Counted from the stretch's first letter, positions 25,531 to 36,490 are shown. The stretch is DNA of 64,000 nucleotides from Colwellia sp. BRX10-3 (GCF_014077505.1 NZ_JACGWA010000001.1:186001-250000), one strand, 5' to 3'. Program-made: numbers and translations. Notes: a model not told the origin generated them from the sequence alone.

Positions 25531-28528
25531 TCAATCCTCCTGAGAACAATCTAATGGGGATAGTTTGATCTATTATTTTTAGCCTCTCGAGAATGTTTTT
25601 TTTGCTTTGTTTCGCGGCGATTAACCCATCATTAAAATGCGCTAAATAATCAGTTACCTCTTGGTCGCACGCTAAGGAAACACTCATTTCAACTAGCTGC
25701 GTCAGAGGCTGACAAAGCGCAAAGTTACCAAAAGCTAACGAAAAAGGTAAATGATTGACGATAAAAACTTGACTGATGACACTTTGGCTCGCCAAGTGCA
25801 TTTTTTCGTTTGTCGCTGAGAAAATAACTTTACACCACTGACCTTTTTTCACCCCTGCTTGCTGAGCTGCCTCAGCATTGATAAAAATTTGATTACTTTG
25901 TCGCTGCATTTGAAATTCAGGGGTTAGCGAGGCTTGCCACTCACTGAAATAAACATGCTTTTGATGCACATAAGTTAAAAGATTAGCCGCTAGGTTATTA
26001 GCAGAACTTTCTTTACTATTTTCGGTGAGTCGCCAACTAAGGTTGTTAGTTATTTTTGTCGATATTGGGATAAACACCGCTTCTTTTTGCTTTAATAGTT
26101 GACCATTAATTTCCGTTTGAAATTGAGCAATAGCTTGATTTGAATTCCACCCCGGCGCCCAAGCAAAAGGCATATCACTACTTTGCCCAGCAGATTTACC
26201 TTCCATTGAAAAAGTAAAGTCATCATCAAGTTTTTGGGTGGTTTTCGCTTCATGTACCGTGATGTTAGCCATTTGGGCTGTGCGTCCACTGGCTCGATGG
26301 CTCATTCTCGCAATGGATTTTTGCTGAGGTTCAATACTCTTTTTTGCTATTAACATAGGCCATTGCGCGTATGTGTCAGTAAAAAATTGATGTAATTGAG
26401 TCAGTGATTCGCAGTCGTTGTTTTTAGCGACAACTTGCACAGATTGACATGGATTAAGCCCACTAGCTTCAGTCGATGTTTTCGGTACTTTTATACCAAC
26501 AATATCGCCAATATTGTCTAACCAACGCCAACTTTCTTGTATCGGAACCACAGGTGCATGTACTTGTACGAATTGCTGTGCTCGGCCTTGGTAATTAACA
26601 TAATGCCCGTCTCCCTCAGTAACCGCCGCAACTGGCAGCACTATATCGGCAATACTTGAAAGTCGATGTGCTGAATGATCTAGCACAATGAGGGTTTTAG
26701 CTGATTTTCTTAACTGCGTAATTTGATTCGCAGAGAGTTTCTCCAGTTCTTGCTCAAGTAAAATAAGCCCTTGATAGCTTTTATCTGGGTCGTTGAGCTG
26801 CATTAAAACTTGTTCTATCGACAGCGAATGCTCATCTAAAATCGATAATAAACCAACACTATTACTGCACGGCGGTACAATAATTAATTCTGGCGCTACT
26901 ATTTCATTTTGCGGTTTAAACGCCGACATTATATTGGCAATATTACTCAAAATTTCGGCACAAACAGAACTGGTACCAGAAATAAATAACGGCTTATTGG
27001 CTTTACGCAAGCCCTTATAAATTGAGGCAATAAAACTTTGTTCCGCGACGCTCAACTGATCTTGCTCAACTAAGTCTGCAATCGCGTCTTCTACTGCTTT
27101 GTCATTGTTAATACTTTGAACGTTACCTAGCCTTAATAAATTTTCAAAAGTGGCTAAACATTTTGTGATTTGCTCTATAGGTAAAAGTAACGCTTTCTCT
27201 GACACATCGTCGAGTTTAGTGGTGGTACTTTGTAGAGAAAATAAAGGTGAGAGTAATTTACCACCAATGGTTCTCACCGCGCTGTCTTGCCATGATGGAA
27301 TACCTATCTTAGCGGCTTTATCATTAGCAGCATTGCGCAGGGCTTGTCGCACAGACAAGGCCATTCTTGGCGCGGTTTGGCTTATATCTTCTGCAATAAC
27401 AAAAATAAAATCACTGTTTTCAATATCCGCTAGACTTGGTGCTTTTATTGATTCCAGTAATTGCGTATGTTGCGCCGCTACTTTCATTTCTTGGTCATTA
27501 TAGCCGGGGCTAAACTGCTCAGCGCCAACCATATTTTTCAAATAAAAATTAGCTTCTAATGAGGCACGAGCAGAGCCAATACCAATAAATTGTTTTTTTC
27601 TAAAGTGTGAAAAAGCTTTCGCAACATCTAATTTAGTTAACGTGACAGGTGATTGCTGTGCAATGCCTTTAGCCTGTCTGATACGCTGTTCGCCATTAAC
27701 AAAACCAATACCAAAACGACCTCGGTCACAGATAAAATAACCATTAATATCGCCATTGTAGCGATTCATTACACGTCGAACAGAACCATAACGTTCGCCA
27801 ATACTTAAGTTGCAGCCGACTGAGCAATGGCTACAAACTGACGGTGCAGACTGTAGGTCCCATTTGCGGGTATAGTGCGATGAAAATATTTTATTAGTAA
27901 AGACACCTGTGGGGCAAACTTCAACTAAATTACCGCTAAATTCACTCTCCAAATCACCCTCAGACTGGCGACCAAAGTAAACTTGGTTTTTTGAACCATA
28001 AACACCAAAGTCTTTTCCGCCCGCATAGTCATTATAAAAACGTGTGCAGCGATAACAGGTAATGCAACGGTTCATTTCGTGGCCGACTAATTCACCTAAA
28101 TATTGATTGTTGAATGTGCGTTTTGTACCTTGATATTCCCGCACGCTATGACCAGTCATTACCGTCATATCTTGTAAATGGCATTCGCCACCCTCAGCAC
28201 ATACGGGACAGTCATGAGGATGATTAGTCATCATTGCCGCGATTACTTGTTCGCGAAACTCGCTCGCTGCTTTATCTTTAATACTAATGCGCATACCGTC
28301 AGTAACTGGGGTAATACACGCCATAACAATACGGCCGCGTTGATCCGCTTCATCTTGAAATTGTGTCACGGCGCACTGGCGACAAGCCCCAACCGAGCCC
28401 ATAGACGGGTGCCAGCAGAAATAAGGCAAGTTTAATTTTTTGGATAGCACTCCTGCCAGCAAATTATCTTCAGTACTGAGCTGATAAGGCACGTCATCAA
28501 TGAAAATTGTTACTTTCTTTTCACTCAT
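25520..28528 (-). CDS. nuoG: NADH-quinone oxidoreductase subunit G
   Basis: Largest peripheral-arm subunit, holding several clusters of complex I. In 1002 residues: an N-terminal 2Fe-2S domain (CWHPSMGSVGACRQC), the ligand sets HPHDCPVCAEGGEC and CITCYRCTRFY, and CSHCSVGC with a later Cys that form the extra cluster N7 known from E. coli. A molybdopterin-oxidoreductase-like fold without cofactor follows. It is longer than E. coli NuoG (908), with the excess in the poorly conserved C-terminal half. It starts one base after nuoF. Confidence 0.96.
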   Translation of the reverse strand: MSEKKVTIFIDDVPYQLSTEDNLLAGVLSKKLNLPYFCWHPSMGSVGACRQCAVTQFQDEADQRGRIVMACITPVTDGMRISIKDKAASEFREQVIAAMMTNHPHDCPVCAEGGECHLQDMTVMTGHSVREYQGTKRTFNNQYLGELVGHEMNRCITCYRCTRFYNDYAGGKDFGVYGSKNQVYFGRQSEGDLESEFSGNLVEVCPTGVFTNKIFSSHYTRKWDLQSAPSVCSHCSVGCNLSIGERYGSVRRVMNRYNGDINGYFICDRGRFGIGFVNGEQRIRQAKGIAQQSPVTLTKLDVAKAFSHFRKKQFIGIGSARASLEANFYLKNMVGAEQFSPGYNDQEMKVAAQHTQLLESIKAPSLADIENSDFIFVIAEDISQTAPRMALSVRQALRNAANDKAAKIGIPSWQDSAVRTIGGKLLSPLFSLQSTTTKLDDVSEKALLLPIEQITKCLATFENLLRLGNVQSINNDKAVEDAIADLVEQDQLSVAEQSFIASIYKGLRKANKPLFISGTSSVCAEILSNIANIMSAFKPQNEIVAPELIIVPPCSNSVGLLSILDEHSLSIEQVLMQLNDPDKSYQGLILLEQELEKLSANQITQLRKSAKTLIVLDHSAHRLSSIADIVLPVAAVTEGDGHYVNYQGRAQQFVQVHAPVVPIQESWRWLDNIGDIVGIKVPKTSTEASGLNPCQSVQVVAKNNDCESLTQLHQFFTDTYAQWPMLIAKKSIEPQQKSIARMSHRASGRTAQMANITVHEAKTTQKLDDDFTFSMEGKSAGQSSDMPFAWAPGWNSNQAIAQFQTEINGQLLKQKEAVFIPISTKITNNLSWRLTENSKESSANNLAANLLTYVHQKHVYFSEWQASLTPEFQMQRQSNQIFINAEAAQQAGVKKGQWCKVIFSATNEKMHLASQSVISQVFIVNHLPFSLAFGNFALCQPLTQLVEMSVSLACDQEVTDYLAHFNDGLIAAKQSKKNILERLKIIDQTIPIRLFSGGLNDG

Positions 28529-28529
28529 G

Positions 28530-29906
28530 TTATTGCCCTGCCTTAACTGATAGAGGTGAAATAGATGCTTGCGATACTTTCATACGTTTAGGCGTCATTG
28601 ACAGATTATAATGGCAACAACCATGCTCGATATGCTGTAAGAAATCGTCATGAAAATATTTTAAAGCGCTTCTTAACGGCTCGACAGCTCCCGGTGCTAA
28701 AGCACAATGGGTTTTTCCTATCCACATAAAGTCACACAGCTTAGCTAATGTGTCTAAATCTTGTATTTTTCCTTGGCCTTGTTCAATACGGTTGAGTACT
28801 TCGACAGCCCAAGGTGTGCCATCTCGACAAGGTGTGCACCAGCCGCAAGACTCTTGAGCAAAGAAGCGCATCAAATTTAACACCATACCAACCGGACAGT
28901 TTTTATCGTCTAATACAATCAAACCACCGGTACCTAAACGACTGCCCACTTTAGCAATAGAGTCGAAATCCATTGGCGTATCTAAATGTTCTTCAACAAG
29001 AAAGTCTGTGGATGCACCGCCTGGCAGTAAACCTCTAAATTGTAGACCCTCTTGCATACCACCTGCATAGTCGTATAGCACCTCTCGCAAAGTCGGCCCC
29101 ATAGGTAACTCCCACAAACCCGGTTTTTTTACTCGTCCACAGGCGCCGTAAATTTTACTTCCCGCGTCACTGTTAGGAGCAATCGCCTGAAACCACTCAA
29201 TACCATTTTTTAATATGTGCGGTAAATTACATAAGGTCTCAACATTGTTCACTATGGTAGGTTTGCCAAATAAACCACTAACCTGTGGAAAAGGTGGCTT
29301 AGCTCGAGGCGTTGCACGTTTACCTTCTAGTGCATTTATCAGCGCAGTTTCTTCACCACAAATATAGCGACCAGCGCTGCAATGGACATATAAATCCATT
29401 GTATATGAGCTACCTTGAATTTTTTCACCTAGCCAATTATTTTGGTACGCTTCATCAATTGCTTGCTGTAAACGCTTTGCGGCTAAATGATATTCACCGC
29501 GCAGAAAAATATAGCCTTTGTTTGCGCCTATGGTGTATGCCGCAATAATCATAGCTTCAACTAATTGATGCGGCGCGCCTTCGAGTAATAATCTGTCTTT
29601 AAATGTGCCCGGTTCCATTTCATCAGCATTGGCGACTAAATATTTATTGTCTGGCGCATTTTCATCGCCGTCCTCAAACATAGGGACAAAACTCCATTTC
29701 ATGCCCGTTGGGAAGCCTGCACCTCCGCGCCCTTTTAAACCTGAGTTTTTGACAATATCTAATACGTCGTTTGGCGAATGTTCTAGCGCTACTTTTGCTC
29801 CTTGATAACCACCCGCTTGGCAATATGCATCAAATGACAACGGCTGCTGTAGATTCACCCATTGGGTTAACGGCTTGATGTTATTGTTAGATATCGACTC
29901 AGCCAT
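28530..29906 (-). CDS. nuoF: NADH-quinone oxidoreductase subunit F (NADH/FMN binding)
   Basis: Electron-entry subunit of complex I that oxidises NADH at FMN and feeds cluster N3. The 458 residues have GRGGAGFPTGMKW for FMN/NADH, CSAGRYICGEETALINALEG, and the 4Fe-4S ligands CGWCTPCRDG and a later Cys in KTHCALAPGA. E. coli NuoF has 445 residues. Start overlaps the nuoE stop by 8 bases. Confidence 0.97.
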   Translation of the reverse strand: MAESISNNNIKPLTQWVNLQQPLSFDAYCQAGGYQGAKVALEHSPNDVLDIVKNSGLKGRGGAGFPTGMKWSFVPMFEDGDENAPDNKYLVANADEMEPGTFKDRLLLEGAPHQLVEAMIIAAYTIGANKGYIFLRGEYHLAAKRLQQAIDEAYQNNWLGEKIQGSSYTMDLYVHCSAGRYICGEETALINALEGKRATPRAKPPFPQVSGLFGKPTIVNNVETLCNLPHILKNGIEWFQAIAPNSDAGSKIYGACGRVKKPGLWELPMGPTLREVLYDYAGGMQEGLQFRGLLPGGASTDFLVEEHLDTPMDFDSIAKVGSRLGTGGLIVLDDKNCPVGMVLNLMRFFAQESCGWCTPCRDGTPWAVEVLNRIEQGQGKIQDLDTLAKLCDFMWIGKTHCALAPGAVEPLRSALKYFHDDFLQHIEHGCCHYNLSMTPKRMKVSQASISPLSVKAGQ

Positions 29907-30423
29907 TTACTTCTCCCTTAACCGCAAGTTTTTGTAGAATATCAACCGCGCTTTCTGGACTTAAATACTGATAATGTTCGGTGCCAATCATCATCGCGGG
30001 AGCTTTATCACAACTGCCTAAACACGCATTAGAAAGTAGCGTGAACTTACCGTCTGCTGTGGTTTGGCCGTATTCGATATTTAAATGTTGCTTAATCGCA
30101 GCAAGTACAGAGTCGAGGCCTGTTAAATGACAAGCAATGCTGTCGCACAAGTGGATAACATGTTCGCCGACAGGTTGTCGGTAAATTAAATTATAGAAAG
30201 TTGCTACGCCCTCTAGTTGGGCAATGGGAATTGCAAGCAGGTCACTAATTGCAAAAAGGCTTTCATCACTGATCCAACCACGATGTTCTTGCACCACTTT
30301 AAGTGCTTCAATACCAGCGGCTTCACGTGTTTCCATGATACTGGCCTCATGCTCAATTGCAGCAATTTCAGTTGCCGATAAATAATGTTGATAATCAATT
30401 GTCGTCGTGTCGATTGTTTCCAT
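29899..30423 (-). CDS. nuoE: NADH-quinone oxidoreductase subunit E, [2Fe-2S]
   Basis: Thioredoxin-like subunit carrying cluster N1a beside NuoF. Start taken at ATG 30423 (METIDTTTID), giving 174 residues against 166 in E. coli; a longer version from ATG 30474 would overlap nuoCD by 14 bases and has no ribosome site. Ligands are the two cysteines of CDSIAC and the two of CLGSC. VATFYNLIYRQPVG is a typical family stretch. Confidence 0.94.
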   Translation of the reverse strand: METIDTTTIDYQHYLSATEIAAIEHEASIMETREAAGIEALKVVQEHRGWISDESLFAISDLLAIPIAQLEGVATFYNLIYRQPVGEHVIHLCDSIACHLTGLDSVLAAIKQHLNIEYGQTTADGKFTLLSNACLGSCDKAPAMMIGTEHYQYLSPESAVDILQKLAVKGEVNG

Positions 30424-30460
30424 CACTATCTCTTTATTTGCTAAACGCGTTGTTAAATTT

Positions 30461-32260
30461 TTATCGATCAACATCTGCCATCACATAGTCAACACTGCCT
30501 AAGGTCGCGATAAGATCCGCAACCATTTGCCCCTTACTAATTAATGGCAACATTTGTAAATGGGGAAAGCTAGGTGTGCGAATGCGGGTGCGGTAACTCA
30601 TGGTGCTGCCGTCACTGATCAGGTGATAAGCCATAATGCCTTTCGTGGCTTCTACACTGATCGACACTTCACCTACAGGGATCACAGGTCCCCATGAAAC
30701 ATTAAGAAAATGTGGTATTAAGGTGTCAATATCACGCATGGTTCGATCTTTTAGTGGTGGCGTGGTTTGTGGATGTTCCGCTTTATAAGGACCTTCAGGC
30801 ATATTGTTCAGGCACTGTTCAATAATACGAATACTCTGCCGCATTTCTTCTATCCGAACCCGGCAACGATCATAACAATCACCGTTCTGGCCCAGTGGAA
30901 CTTCAAAATCAAATTGATCATAACCGCCGTAAGGGCGTTGTTTACGAAGATCCCATGAAAGGCCCGTCGCTCTTAAACCTGGCCCCGTTACGCCCCAGTC
31001 AATAGCTTCTTGCGTAGAGTAGGCGCCAATACCCACGGTGCGTTGTTTTAAAATGGAGTTTTGCATGACCATTTTTTCATATTCATCAAGGCGCTTAGGC
31101 AAGTAATTAACGTATTCACGCACTAAGCCTTCCCAACCTTTAGGTAAGTCTTGTGCAACGCCACCAATTCGGAACCAACTTGGGTGCATGCGAGCGCCAG
31201 TAAAGGCTTCAATAATGCCAAAAAGCTTTTCACGGTCGATAAACATATAAAATATAGGTGAAAGTGCGCCAAGATCTTGCGCGAATGTGCCGTAGAACAA
31301 TAAGTGGCTAAGAATACGGAACATTTCCGCGGTCATAATACGAATAACTTTCGCGCGATCGGGTACGGTAATACCTGCCAGTTTTTCTACCGCCATGACA
31401 TAAGGAAAGTTATTCATTACACCGCCAAGGTAATCAATGCGGTCAGTGTAAGGAATGTAACTATGCCAAGATTGTCGCTCGCCCATTTTTTCTGCGCCGC
31501 GATGGTGATAACCTATATCAGGTACACAATCGACTATTTCTTCACCTTCCATTTGTAAAACAATACGAAAGGCACCATGAACACTTGGGTGATTTGGCCC
31601 AAGGTTTAAGAACATAAAATCGCTGTCTTTGCTTTGCCGCTTCATACCCCAAGCTTCGGGGTTAAATTGTAGTGCAGCTTGTTCTTTATCTTGTTGATAA
31701 GGCGGCAGCGTAAAAGGATCCATTTCTGTCGCACGCGCGGGATGGGTTTTCAGTAACGGATGCCCTTTCCACGTCTCCGGCATTAAAATACGGGTTAAAT
31801 GCGGATGATTTTCAAAGACAATACCAAACATATCCCACACTTCTCGTTCGTACCAATTGGCATTTTGCCATAAACTACAAACACTCTCTAAGCTTTTATC
31901 TGTGGGGTTGAGGGCAACTTTAATACGAATGTCTTGGTTACGTTGATATGAGCGTAAGTGGTAGCTGACCGTAAAAGCTTGAGAAAATAATGATGGGTGT
32001 TCTCGTTCGCTTTCATCGATAGCGGTAATGTCAAAACACATATCAAACGGCTGCGCTAACTCTTGTTTTAATACTTGCATCAGTCTGATTAATTGCTTTT
32101 TTTCTAACCAATAGGAAGGTATATCATCAACAATATTCTCGACGGCGCTGACCGGCTGTAATTTGAGCTTAGGTGAAAGAGCAAGAATTTCATCAAGCAA
32201 AGGAACAGCTTGTAGCATCTGCCAATCATTACTCGCTTTCATATTTACTTGTGTTGCCAT
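30461..32260 (-). CDS. nuoCD: NADH-quinone oxidoreductase fused subunit C/D
   Basis: Fusion of the two subunits that link the peripheral arm to the quinone site. Start taken at ATG 32260 ([10 protein letters not shown]) behind AGGGA; an upstream in-frame start eight codons earlier is unsupported. Of 599 residues, NuoC covers about 1-190 ([14 protein letters not shown]) and NuoD about 205-599 ([28 protein letters not shown], the end [10 protein letters not shown]). The C-D fusion is the E. coli-type arrangement. A 99-base gap separates it from nuoB. Confidence 0.96.
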   Translation of the reverse strand: MATQVNMKASNDWQMLQAVPLLDEILALSPKLKLQPVSAVENIVDDIPSYWLEKKQLIRLMQVLKQELAQPFDMCFDITAIDESEREHPSLFSQAFTVSYHLRSYQRNQDIRIKVALNPTDKSLESVCSLWQNANWYEREVWDMFGIVFENHPHLTRILMPETWKGHPLLKTHPARATEMDPFTLPPYQQDKEQAALQFNPEAWGMKRQSKDSDFMFLNLGPNHPSVHGAFRIVLQMEGEEIVDCVPDIGYHHRGAEKMGERQSWHSYIPYTDRIDYLGGVMNNFPYVMAVEKLAGITVPDRAKVIRIMTAEMFRILSHLLFYGTFAQDLGALSPIFYMFIDREKLFGIIEAFTGARMHPSWFRIGGVAQDLPKGWEGLVREYVNYLPKRLDEYEKMVMQNSILKQRTVGIGAYSTQEAIDWGVTGPGLRATGLSWDLRKQRPYGGYDQFDFEVPLGQNGDCYDRCRVRIEEMRQSIRIIEQCLNNMPEGPYKAEHPQTTPPLKDRTMRDIDTLIPHFLNVSWGPVIPVGEVSISVEATKGIMAYHLISDGSTMSYRTRIRTPSFPHLQMLPLISKGQMVADLIATLGSVDYVMADVDR

Positions 32261-32359
32261 TAACTTCCCTTTCACGCTAACCATTTTTATTATTAGTCTG
32301 ATTTACAACGTTTTCACTTTATTGAAGCTGCACTTATTAAAACCAAGGCAAAAACCCGC

Positions 32360-32998
32360 TTATATATGATCGGGCGAATCTAAATTTGTTACTTGAATGC
32401 GCTCTTCGTGTTTAATATCTCGTAATGACGGTTTACCAATTTCACTCACTTGCTGTTCACCTACCGCCCAACTTAGCGGTCGTGGTTGGTGTTCAATTTT
32501 GGTTTGCAACAGCAATAAAGCTTCCAGTAAAGCTTCTGGACGTGGCGGACAACCCGGTACATAAACATCAACTGGGATAAATTTATCTACTCCTTGAACA
32601 ACGCTATAAATGTCGTACATACCACCAGAGTTAGCACAAGAACCCATGGAGATAATCCAACGAGGTTCTAATAATTGCTCATAAAGGTGTTGTATAACCG
32701 GGGCCATTTTTCGAAAACAAGTACCTGAAATCACCATTAAATCTGCTTGTCTTGGCGTTGCACGTATTACCTCAGCGCCAAAGCGGGCAATGTCATGTCG
32801 GGAAGTAAAGCTCGTTGCCATTTCGACATAACAGCAACTTAAACCAAAATTAAACGGCCATATTGAGTTTTTACGTCCCCAATTCACCATGTCATCAAGC
32901 TTAGCAAAAAGCACACTTCGCTTTAGCTCTGCTTCAGAAATGCCCTTCATTTCACCCATGGCATCATCTAATTTTGCTTTTGTTAGCGACCATTCCAT
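32360..32998 (-). CDS. nuoB: NADH-quinone oxidoreductase subunit B, cluster N2
   Basis: Holds the terminal [4Fe-4S] cluster N2 that reduces quinone. The 212 residues have the four ligands: the paired cysteines of SCCYVEMA, one in GTCFRKMAP and one in [24 protein letters not shown] is also typical. Its ATG shares one base with the nuoA stop. E. coli NuoB has 220 residues. Confidence 0.97.
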   Translation of the reverse strand: MEWSLTKAKLDDAMGEMKGISEAELKRSVLFAKLDDMVNWGRKNSIWPFNFGLSCCYVEMATSFTSRHDIARFGAEVIRATPRQADLMVISGTCFRKMAPVIQHLYEQLLEPRWIISMGSCANSGGMYDIYSVVQGVDKFIPVDVYVPGCPPRPEALLEALLLLQTKIEHQPRPLSWAVGEQQVSEIGKPSLRDIKHEERIQVTNLDSPDHI

Positions 32999-33486
32999 TA
33001 TTGCTGTCCCTTACTTTTATCAAAAAGAGTTTGTTCAAAAAGACTTTGCTCAATAGGCATATTTTCATTTTGTTGCAAACGCTGCAGTTGCGTTGCTCTA
33101 AAAGGTTGATGGCGTCGTGTTAACTCTAAGGCGCCAATACGAATCAAATAAATTAATGCCGCAAGTAGTACCGTTATAAAAATACTGGCTTCGATAAAAC
33201 CTGGCCAACCAACATCGTCAAAAGCAATAACCCAAGCAAAAAGAAAAATAGTTTCTAAATCAAAAATGACAAAAAAGATGGCGTATAAAAAGAAGTGATT
33301 CGTAAAGCGAGTTTTATTGTCGGAGACGGAGATAATGCCAGATTCATAAGGCGTGTCTTTCGCCCGTTGTTTACCTTTGGGACCCAGGAAGTGTGATAGC
33401 AGCATCATAACAATGAGCATACCAGCCAAGATAATAAAGTAAGCCGCAATTGGCCATACTTGTGTTATTTGATCGGATGTTTCCAC
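32998..33486 (-). CDS. nuoA: NADH-quinone oxidoreductase subunit A
   Basis: Three-helix membrane subunit of complex I and first gene of the nuo operon. GTG start at 33486 with GGGGG nine bases upstream. In 162 residues: a first helix near 12-33, then the quinone-site loop (KDTPYESGI), and [19 protein letters not shown] as second helix with its conserved acidic residues. The C-terminal extension after ELTRRHQ is longer than in E. coli (147 residues in all). A 28-base palindrome lies 26 bases before the start. Confidence 0.95.
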   Translation of the reverse strand: METSDQITQVWPIAAYFIILAGMLIVMMLLSHFLGPKGKQRAKDTPYESGIISVSDNKTRFTNHFFLYAIFFVIFDLETIFLFAWVIAFDDVGWPGFIEASIFITVLLAALIYLIRIGALELTRRHQPFRATQLQRLQQNENMPIEQSLFEQTLFDKSKGQQ

Positions 33487-33511
33487 AAAGCCCCCACTGA
33501 TAACTTAATGT

Positions 33512-33539
33512 TTGCTTGCCAAACATGTATGGCAAGCAA
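33512..33539 (-). promoter_or_regulatory. 28-base palindrome in the nuoA leader
   Basis: TTGCTTGCCA (33512-33521) and TGGCAAGCAA (33530-33539) pair perfectly; the 8-base centre itself contains ACATGT, so all but one base pair of the 28 is symmetric. It could be a regulator binding site or an mRNA hairpin near the start of the nuo operon. Confidence 0.6.
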
Positions 33540-34032
33540 TTAATTAAACTAAAACCGACAGACAGCAAACTTATCGATACATACTTATCATGCAACACTA
33601 AGATAATAGTTCGAACTTTGGCAATTGCATTAAGTTAATTTAAACTTTAGTTAACTTGGATTTCAGTGTTACTAAAATTCATCGCAAAGTAATCACTAAG
33701 TAGATGGGACAGACAAAAATGTCTGCTAGGTAGGTTAAATTCCTGACCTTATAGGGAGCTCATTATTACCCACGGGGTAGTATTTGCTCACTGCATTTAC
33801 TTATTATTGTTATTTCGCTTTAGCTAACATTCTCTCTTCATAAATCCTACTGAGATAGCACCTATAATTTTATAATTTAAACAATATTTGCAAAATCGAC
33901 TTCTGCGAATTTACTTTGCAAAAGATCACAATGAAAAATACTGTTGATAATTTGAGTATAGAAAAGAATTCAAGTAATGCTTGTTTTTCAAGCGAATATT
34001 GACATTTTAAAATTTAAGAAGTGTTGAAAAGC
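33540..34032. other. Long intergenic region upstream of the nuo operon
   Basis: This is the longest gene-free stretch (with flanks about 610 bases). It must carry the nuo promoter. AT-rich; frames here are short and lack ribosome sites. I could not pick a convincing -35/-10 pair, and no RNA gene or repeat is recognised beyond the palindrome at its right flank and the terminator at its end. Confidence 0.4.
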
Positions 34033-34060
34033 AATAAACACGGCGCTTGCCGTGTTTATT
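34033..34060 (-). terminator. Terminator of the Lon-like protease gene
   Basis: AATAAACACGGC and GCCGTGTTTATT form a perfect 12-base stem around a GCTT loop, 40 bases past the stop, with a modest T-rich tail on the minus strand. Confidence 0.75.
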
Positions 34061-34099
34061 TATAAGGTATTTTTTTTGTAGTTCAGTAATTGTCAGTGA

Positions 34100-36490
34100 T
34101 TATTCTTCAGCGCCATTAAGAAGGTCCGAAAACGCTGACAACTTATCCAATACCATGCCGTGTATTGATTTTCTAGGATAACGACCCGTTCGAGTAATTT
34201 CTCCGGCCGGTTGCGCCATTAAAATTTCTATCGCTTGATCAATGTTTTCCACAGCATAGATCGCAAACTGACCATCGGCAACTGCCTGAATAACTTCAGG
34301 TGCCAACATCAAATTAATGGTATTAGTCTTAGGGATAATGACCCCTTGTTCGCCCGTTAAGCCTTTATCTTTACAGAGGCGATAAAAGCCTTCAATTTTT
34401 TCATTAACGCCACCAATTGATTGCACCTCACCATGTTGATTCATTGACCCCGTTATCGCTAAGCCTTGGTTTATAGGTAAATTAGCAATAGCAGAAATTA
34501 ATGCACAAAGCTCAGCCATAGACGCACTATCCCCATCGATATGACCATAAGACTGTTCAATGGCAATATTGGCAGAAATAGTGACCGGAAATTTTTGACC
34601 ATACTTATGGCCCAAATAACCGGTTAAAATCAACACCCCTTTTGAGTGAATTGATTTTCCTAAATCGACTTCTCGTTCAATATCAGTTACCCCTTGGCTA
34701 CCAGCATATACAGTGGCTGTTATGCGCGCGGGTGTGCCAAAAACGCTATCGCCAATCTCCAATACCGTTAAACCATTAATCTTACCTACTTGCCCGCCTT
34801 CAGTATCAATCAATAACTGACGTTCTTTAATTTCCTCTAACCAGGCTTCACTCATACGGCCAGTTCTACGTTGCTTTGCCGCTAGCGCCATCGTGATATG
34901 TTTACCACACAAGCCATTTTTACCATCAGATAGCTTCCACAAATAGAAAGCTTCGTCTAATAAGTCGTTAACTTGCACGATATTGGCCGATATTTTGTGT
35001 TGATGCTCTGCACGTCTAAGCGCATATTTAACCAGTTCTAATACAGCTTCATCAGTCACTTCAGGATAATTATTACGATGAGCGCGTTGACGGATTAAAT
35101 TCGCGTAGTCATTTAAATTACGCTGGCTTTTCTCAAGATGACGATCAAAGTCCGCCAAAACACGAAATAGCTCGGTAAATTCTTGATCATAATCTTGTAA
35201 GGTGTAATAAATTTCCGGATCGCCCAACAAAATCACTTTAACATTTAACGGAATTTTTTCAGGCTGCAGGCTAAATGCGCCCGGTTGTGCGTATTCTGAA
35301 TGTGGATTTTCGATGGTTATTTGCTGCGACTTGAGCGCCAGCTTTAAACGTGCCCAAACCAAAGGTTGGGTTAGCAGTTTATCCGCTTCAAGTAATATGT
35401 AACCGCCATTCGCTTTGTGCAATGCGCCAGGCCTTATTAAGCGATAACTAGTGTAACTTCCGCCTTGAAAACTACCAAAATCAATATGACCAAATAAGTT
35501 CTGAAAGGTCGGGTTCTGTTCGTATATAACTGGCGCACCTTCATCAGCTTTGCGGGTTACTAATAAGTTGGGTAAAAAGCGTTCAACCATCAATTTACGC
35601 ATATCTTTGTCATTAGGCGCTTCGTTACTTTCATCAACCAATAACTCTAGAACCGCATCAACAACATGAGTTTTAACTTTTGCTAAATACATTAATACAC
35701 CAGTATTACTGGTAAATTCCGTCTCTAACTCTTGTAAAAATGGTTGAATACTTTGTGCCGCGGTTTCATGTTTTAACTTACGTAATTTATCTGAAGAAAT
35801 ACGTTTCCATTGCGGGAGTTCAATTAATTTTTCAGAAAGTAAATCTTCTAACTTGGCCAATAAAATATAAAAATCAGCACGTTTTGGTTCTTTTAATTCA
35901 GCAAACTCTTTATCATTAAGTCGCTTACCTTCAACTAGTGGTGAAAAACCAATTTCGCCATTCTCTTCGAACAATACCACGTCATTTTTTAATGCTGCTT
36001 CTTCAACTTCAGTAATCGCTTGATCATATTTTTTATTAAATTCGCGATCGATAGCTGCTTTGTGTCTTTGATAGCCTGGGTTATCAAAAATTTCTGGAAA
36101 CAAATCCATTAACTCATCAATAAAAGTGTTCATGCGAGTAAGTAACTGCTTACCATCACCTGGACTAACATAGAGATTATGTGGCGAATTTGGGTCATCA
36201 AAATTATTGATATAACACCATTCGTTTGGCGTCGGCTCTTTGCTCGCTGTTGCCGCTAACATTTGTTTGATCAGGGTTTGACGCCCAGTACCAGGCTCGC
36301 CCATGGCGTAAACATTAAATCCTGGTGCATCCATAGACAATCCAAAGGTTAATGCTTCTTTAGCCCTTTCATGACCAATAAATACTTGCTCTATTTCTGC
36401 AGTGGGTGTGGCATTGGCAAATTGTTTAACCGTTAAATCTGCGGTTAACTGGCAAGGTTTAAGGCGTGCATTTGTTGACACATTTGTCAT
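34100..36490 (-). CDS. Lon-like ATP-dependent protease (LonB/YcbZ type)
   Basis: AAA+ serine protease of the Lon family without the Lon N-domain. The C-terminal protease domain carries the Ser655 (DGDSASMAEL) and Lys698 (GGVNEKIEGF) dyad, 43 residues apart as in E. coli Lon (679/722). The N-terminal nucleotide site reads GEPGTGRQT (64-72), with Arg where Walker A has Lys. The middle (about 100-330) is a family-specific insert with coiled-coil character, followed by ILLEADKLLTQPLVWARLK. At 796 residues it resembles long LonB-like proteins rather than the 586-residue YcbZ. Monocistronic, with its own terminator. Confidence 0.88.
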   Translation of the reverse strand: MTNVSTNARLKPCQLTADLTVKQFANATPTAEIEQVFIGHERAKEALTFGLSMDAPGFNVYAMGEPGTGRQTLIKQMLAATASKEPTPNEWCYINNFDDPNSPHNLYVSPGDGKQLLTRMNTFIDELMDLFPEIFDNPGYQRHKAAIDREFNKKYDQAITEVEEAALKNDVVLFEENGEIGFSPLVEGKRLNDKEFAELKEPKRADFYILLAKLEDLLSEKLIELPQWKRISSDKLRKLKHETAAQSIQPFLQELETEFTSNTGVLMYLAKVKTHVVDAVLELLVDESNEAPNDKDMRKLMVERFLPNLLVTRKADEGAPVIYEQNPTFQNLFGHIDFGSFQGGSYTSYRLIRPGALHKANGGYILLEADKLLTQPLVWARLKLALKSQQITIENPHSEYAQPGAFSLQPEKIPLNVKVILLGDPEIYYTLQDYDQEFTELFRVLADFDRHLEKSQRNLNDYANLIRQRAHRNNYPEVTDEAVLELVKYALRRAEHQHKISANIVQVNDLLDEAFYLWKLSDGKNGLCGKHITMALAAKQRRTGRMSEAWLEEIKERQLLIDTEGGQVGKINGLTVLEIGDSVFGTPARITATVYAGSQGVTDIEREVDLGKSIHSKGVLILTGYLGHKYGQKFPVTISANIAIEQSYGHIDGDSASMAELCALISAIANLPINQGLAITGSMNQHGEVQSIGGVNEKIEGFYRLCKDKGLTGEQGVIIPKTNTINLMLAPEVIQAVADGQFAIYAVENIDQAIEILMAQPAGEITRTGRYPRKSIHGMVLDKLSAFSDLLNGAEE

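Noticed and set aside
33371-33598. 75-codon minus-strand frame overlapping the nuoA start
   Set aside because: Out of frame with nuoA, no ribosome site, covers the leader palindrome.
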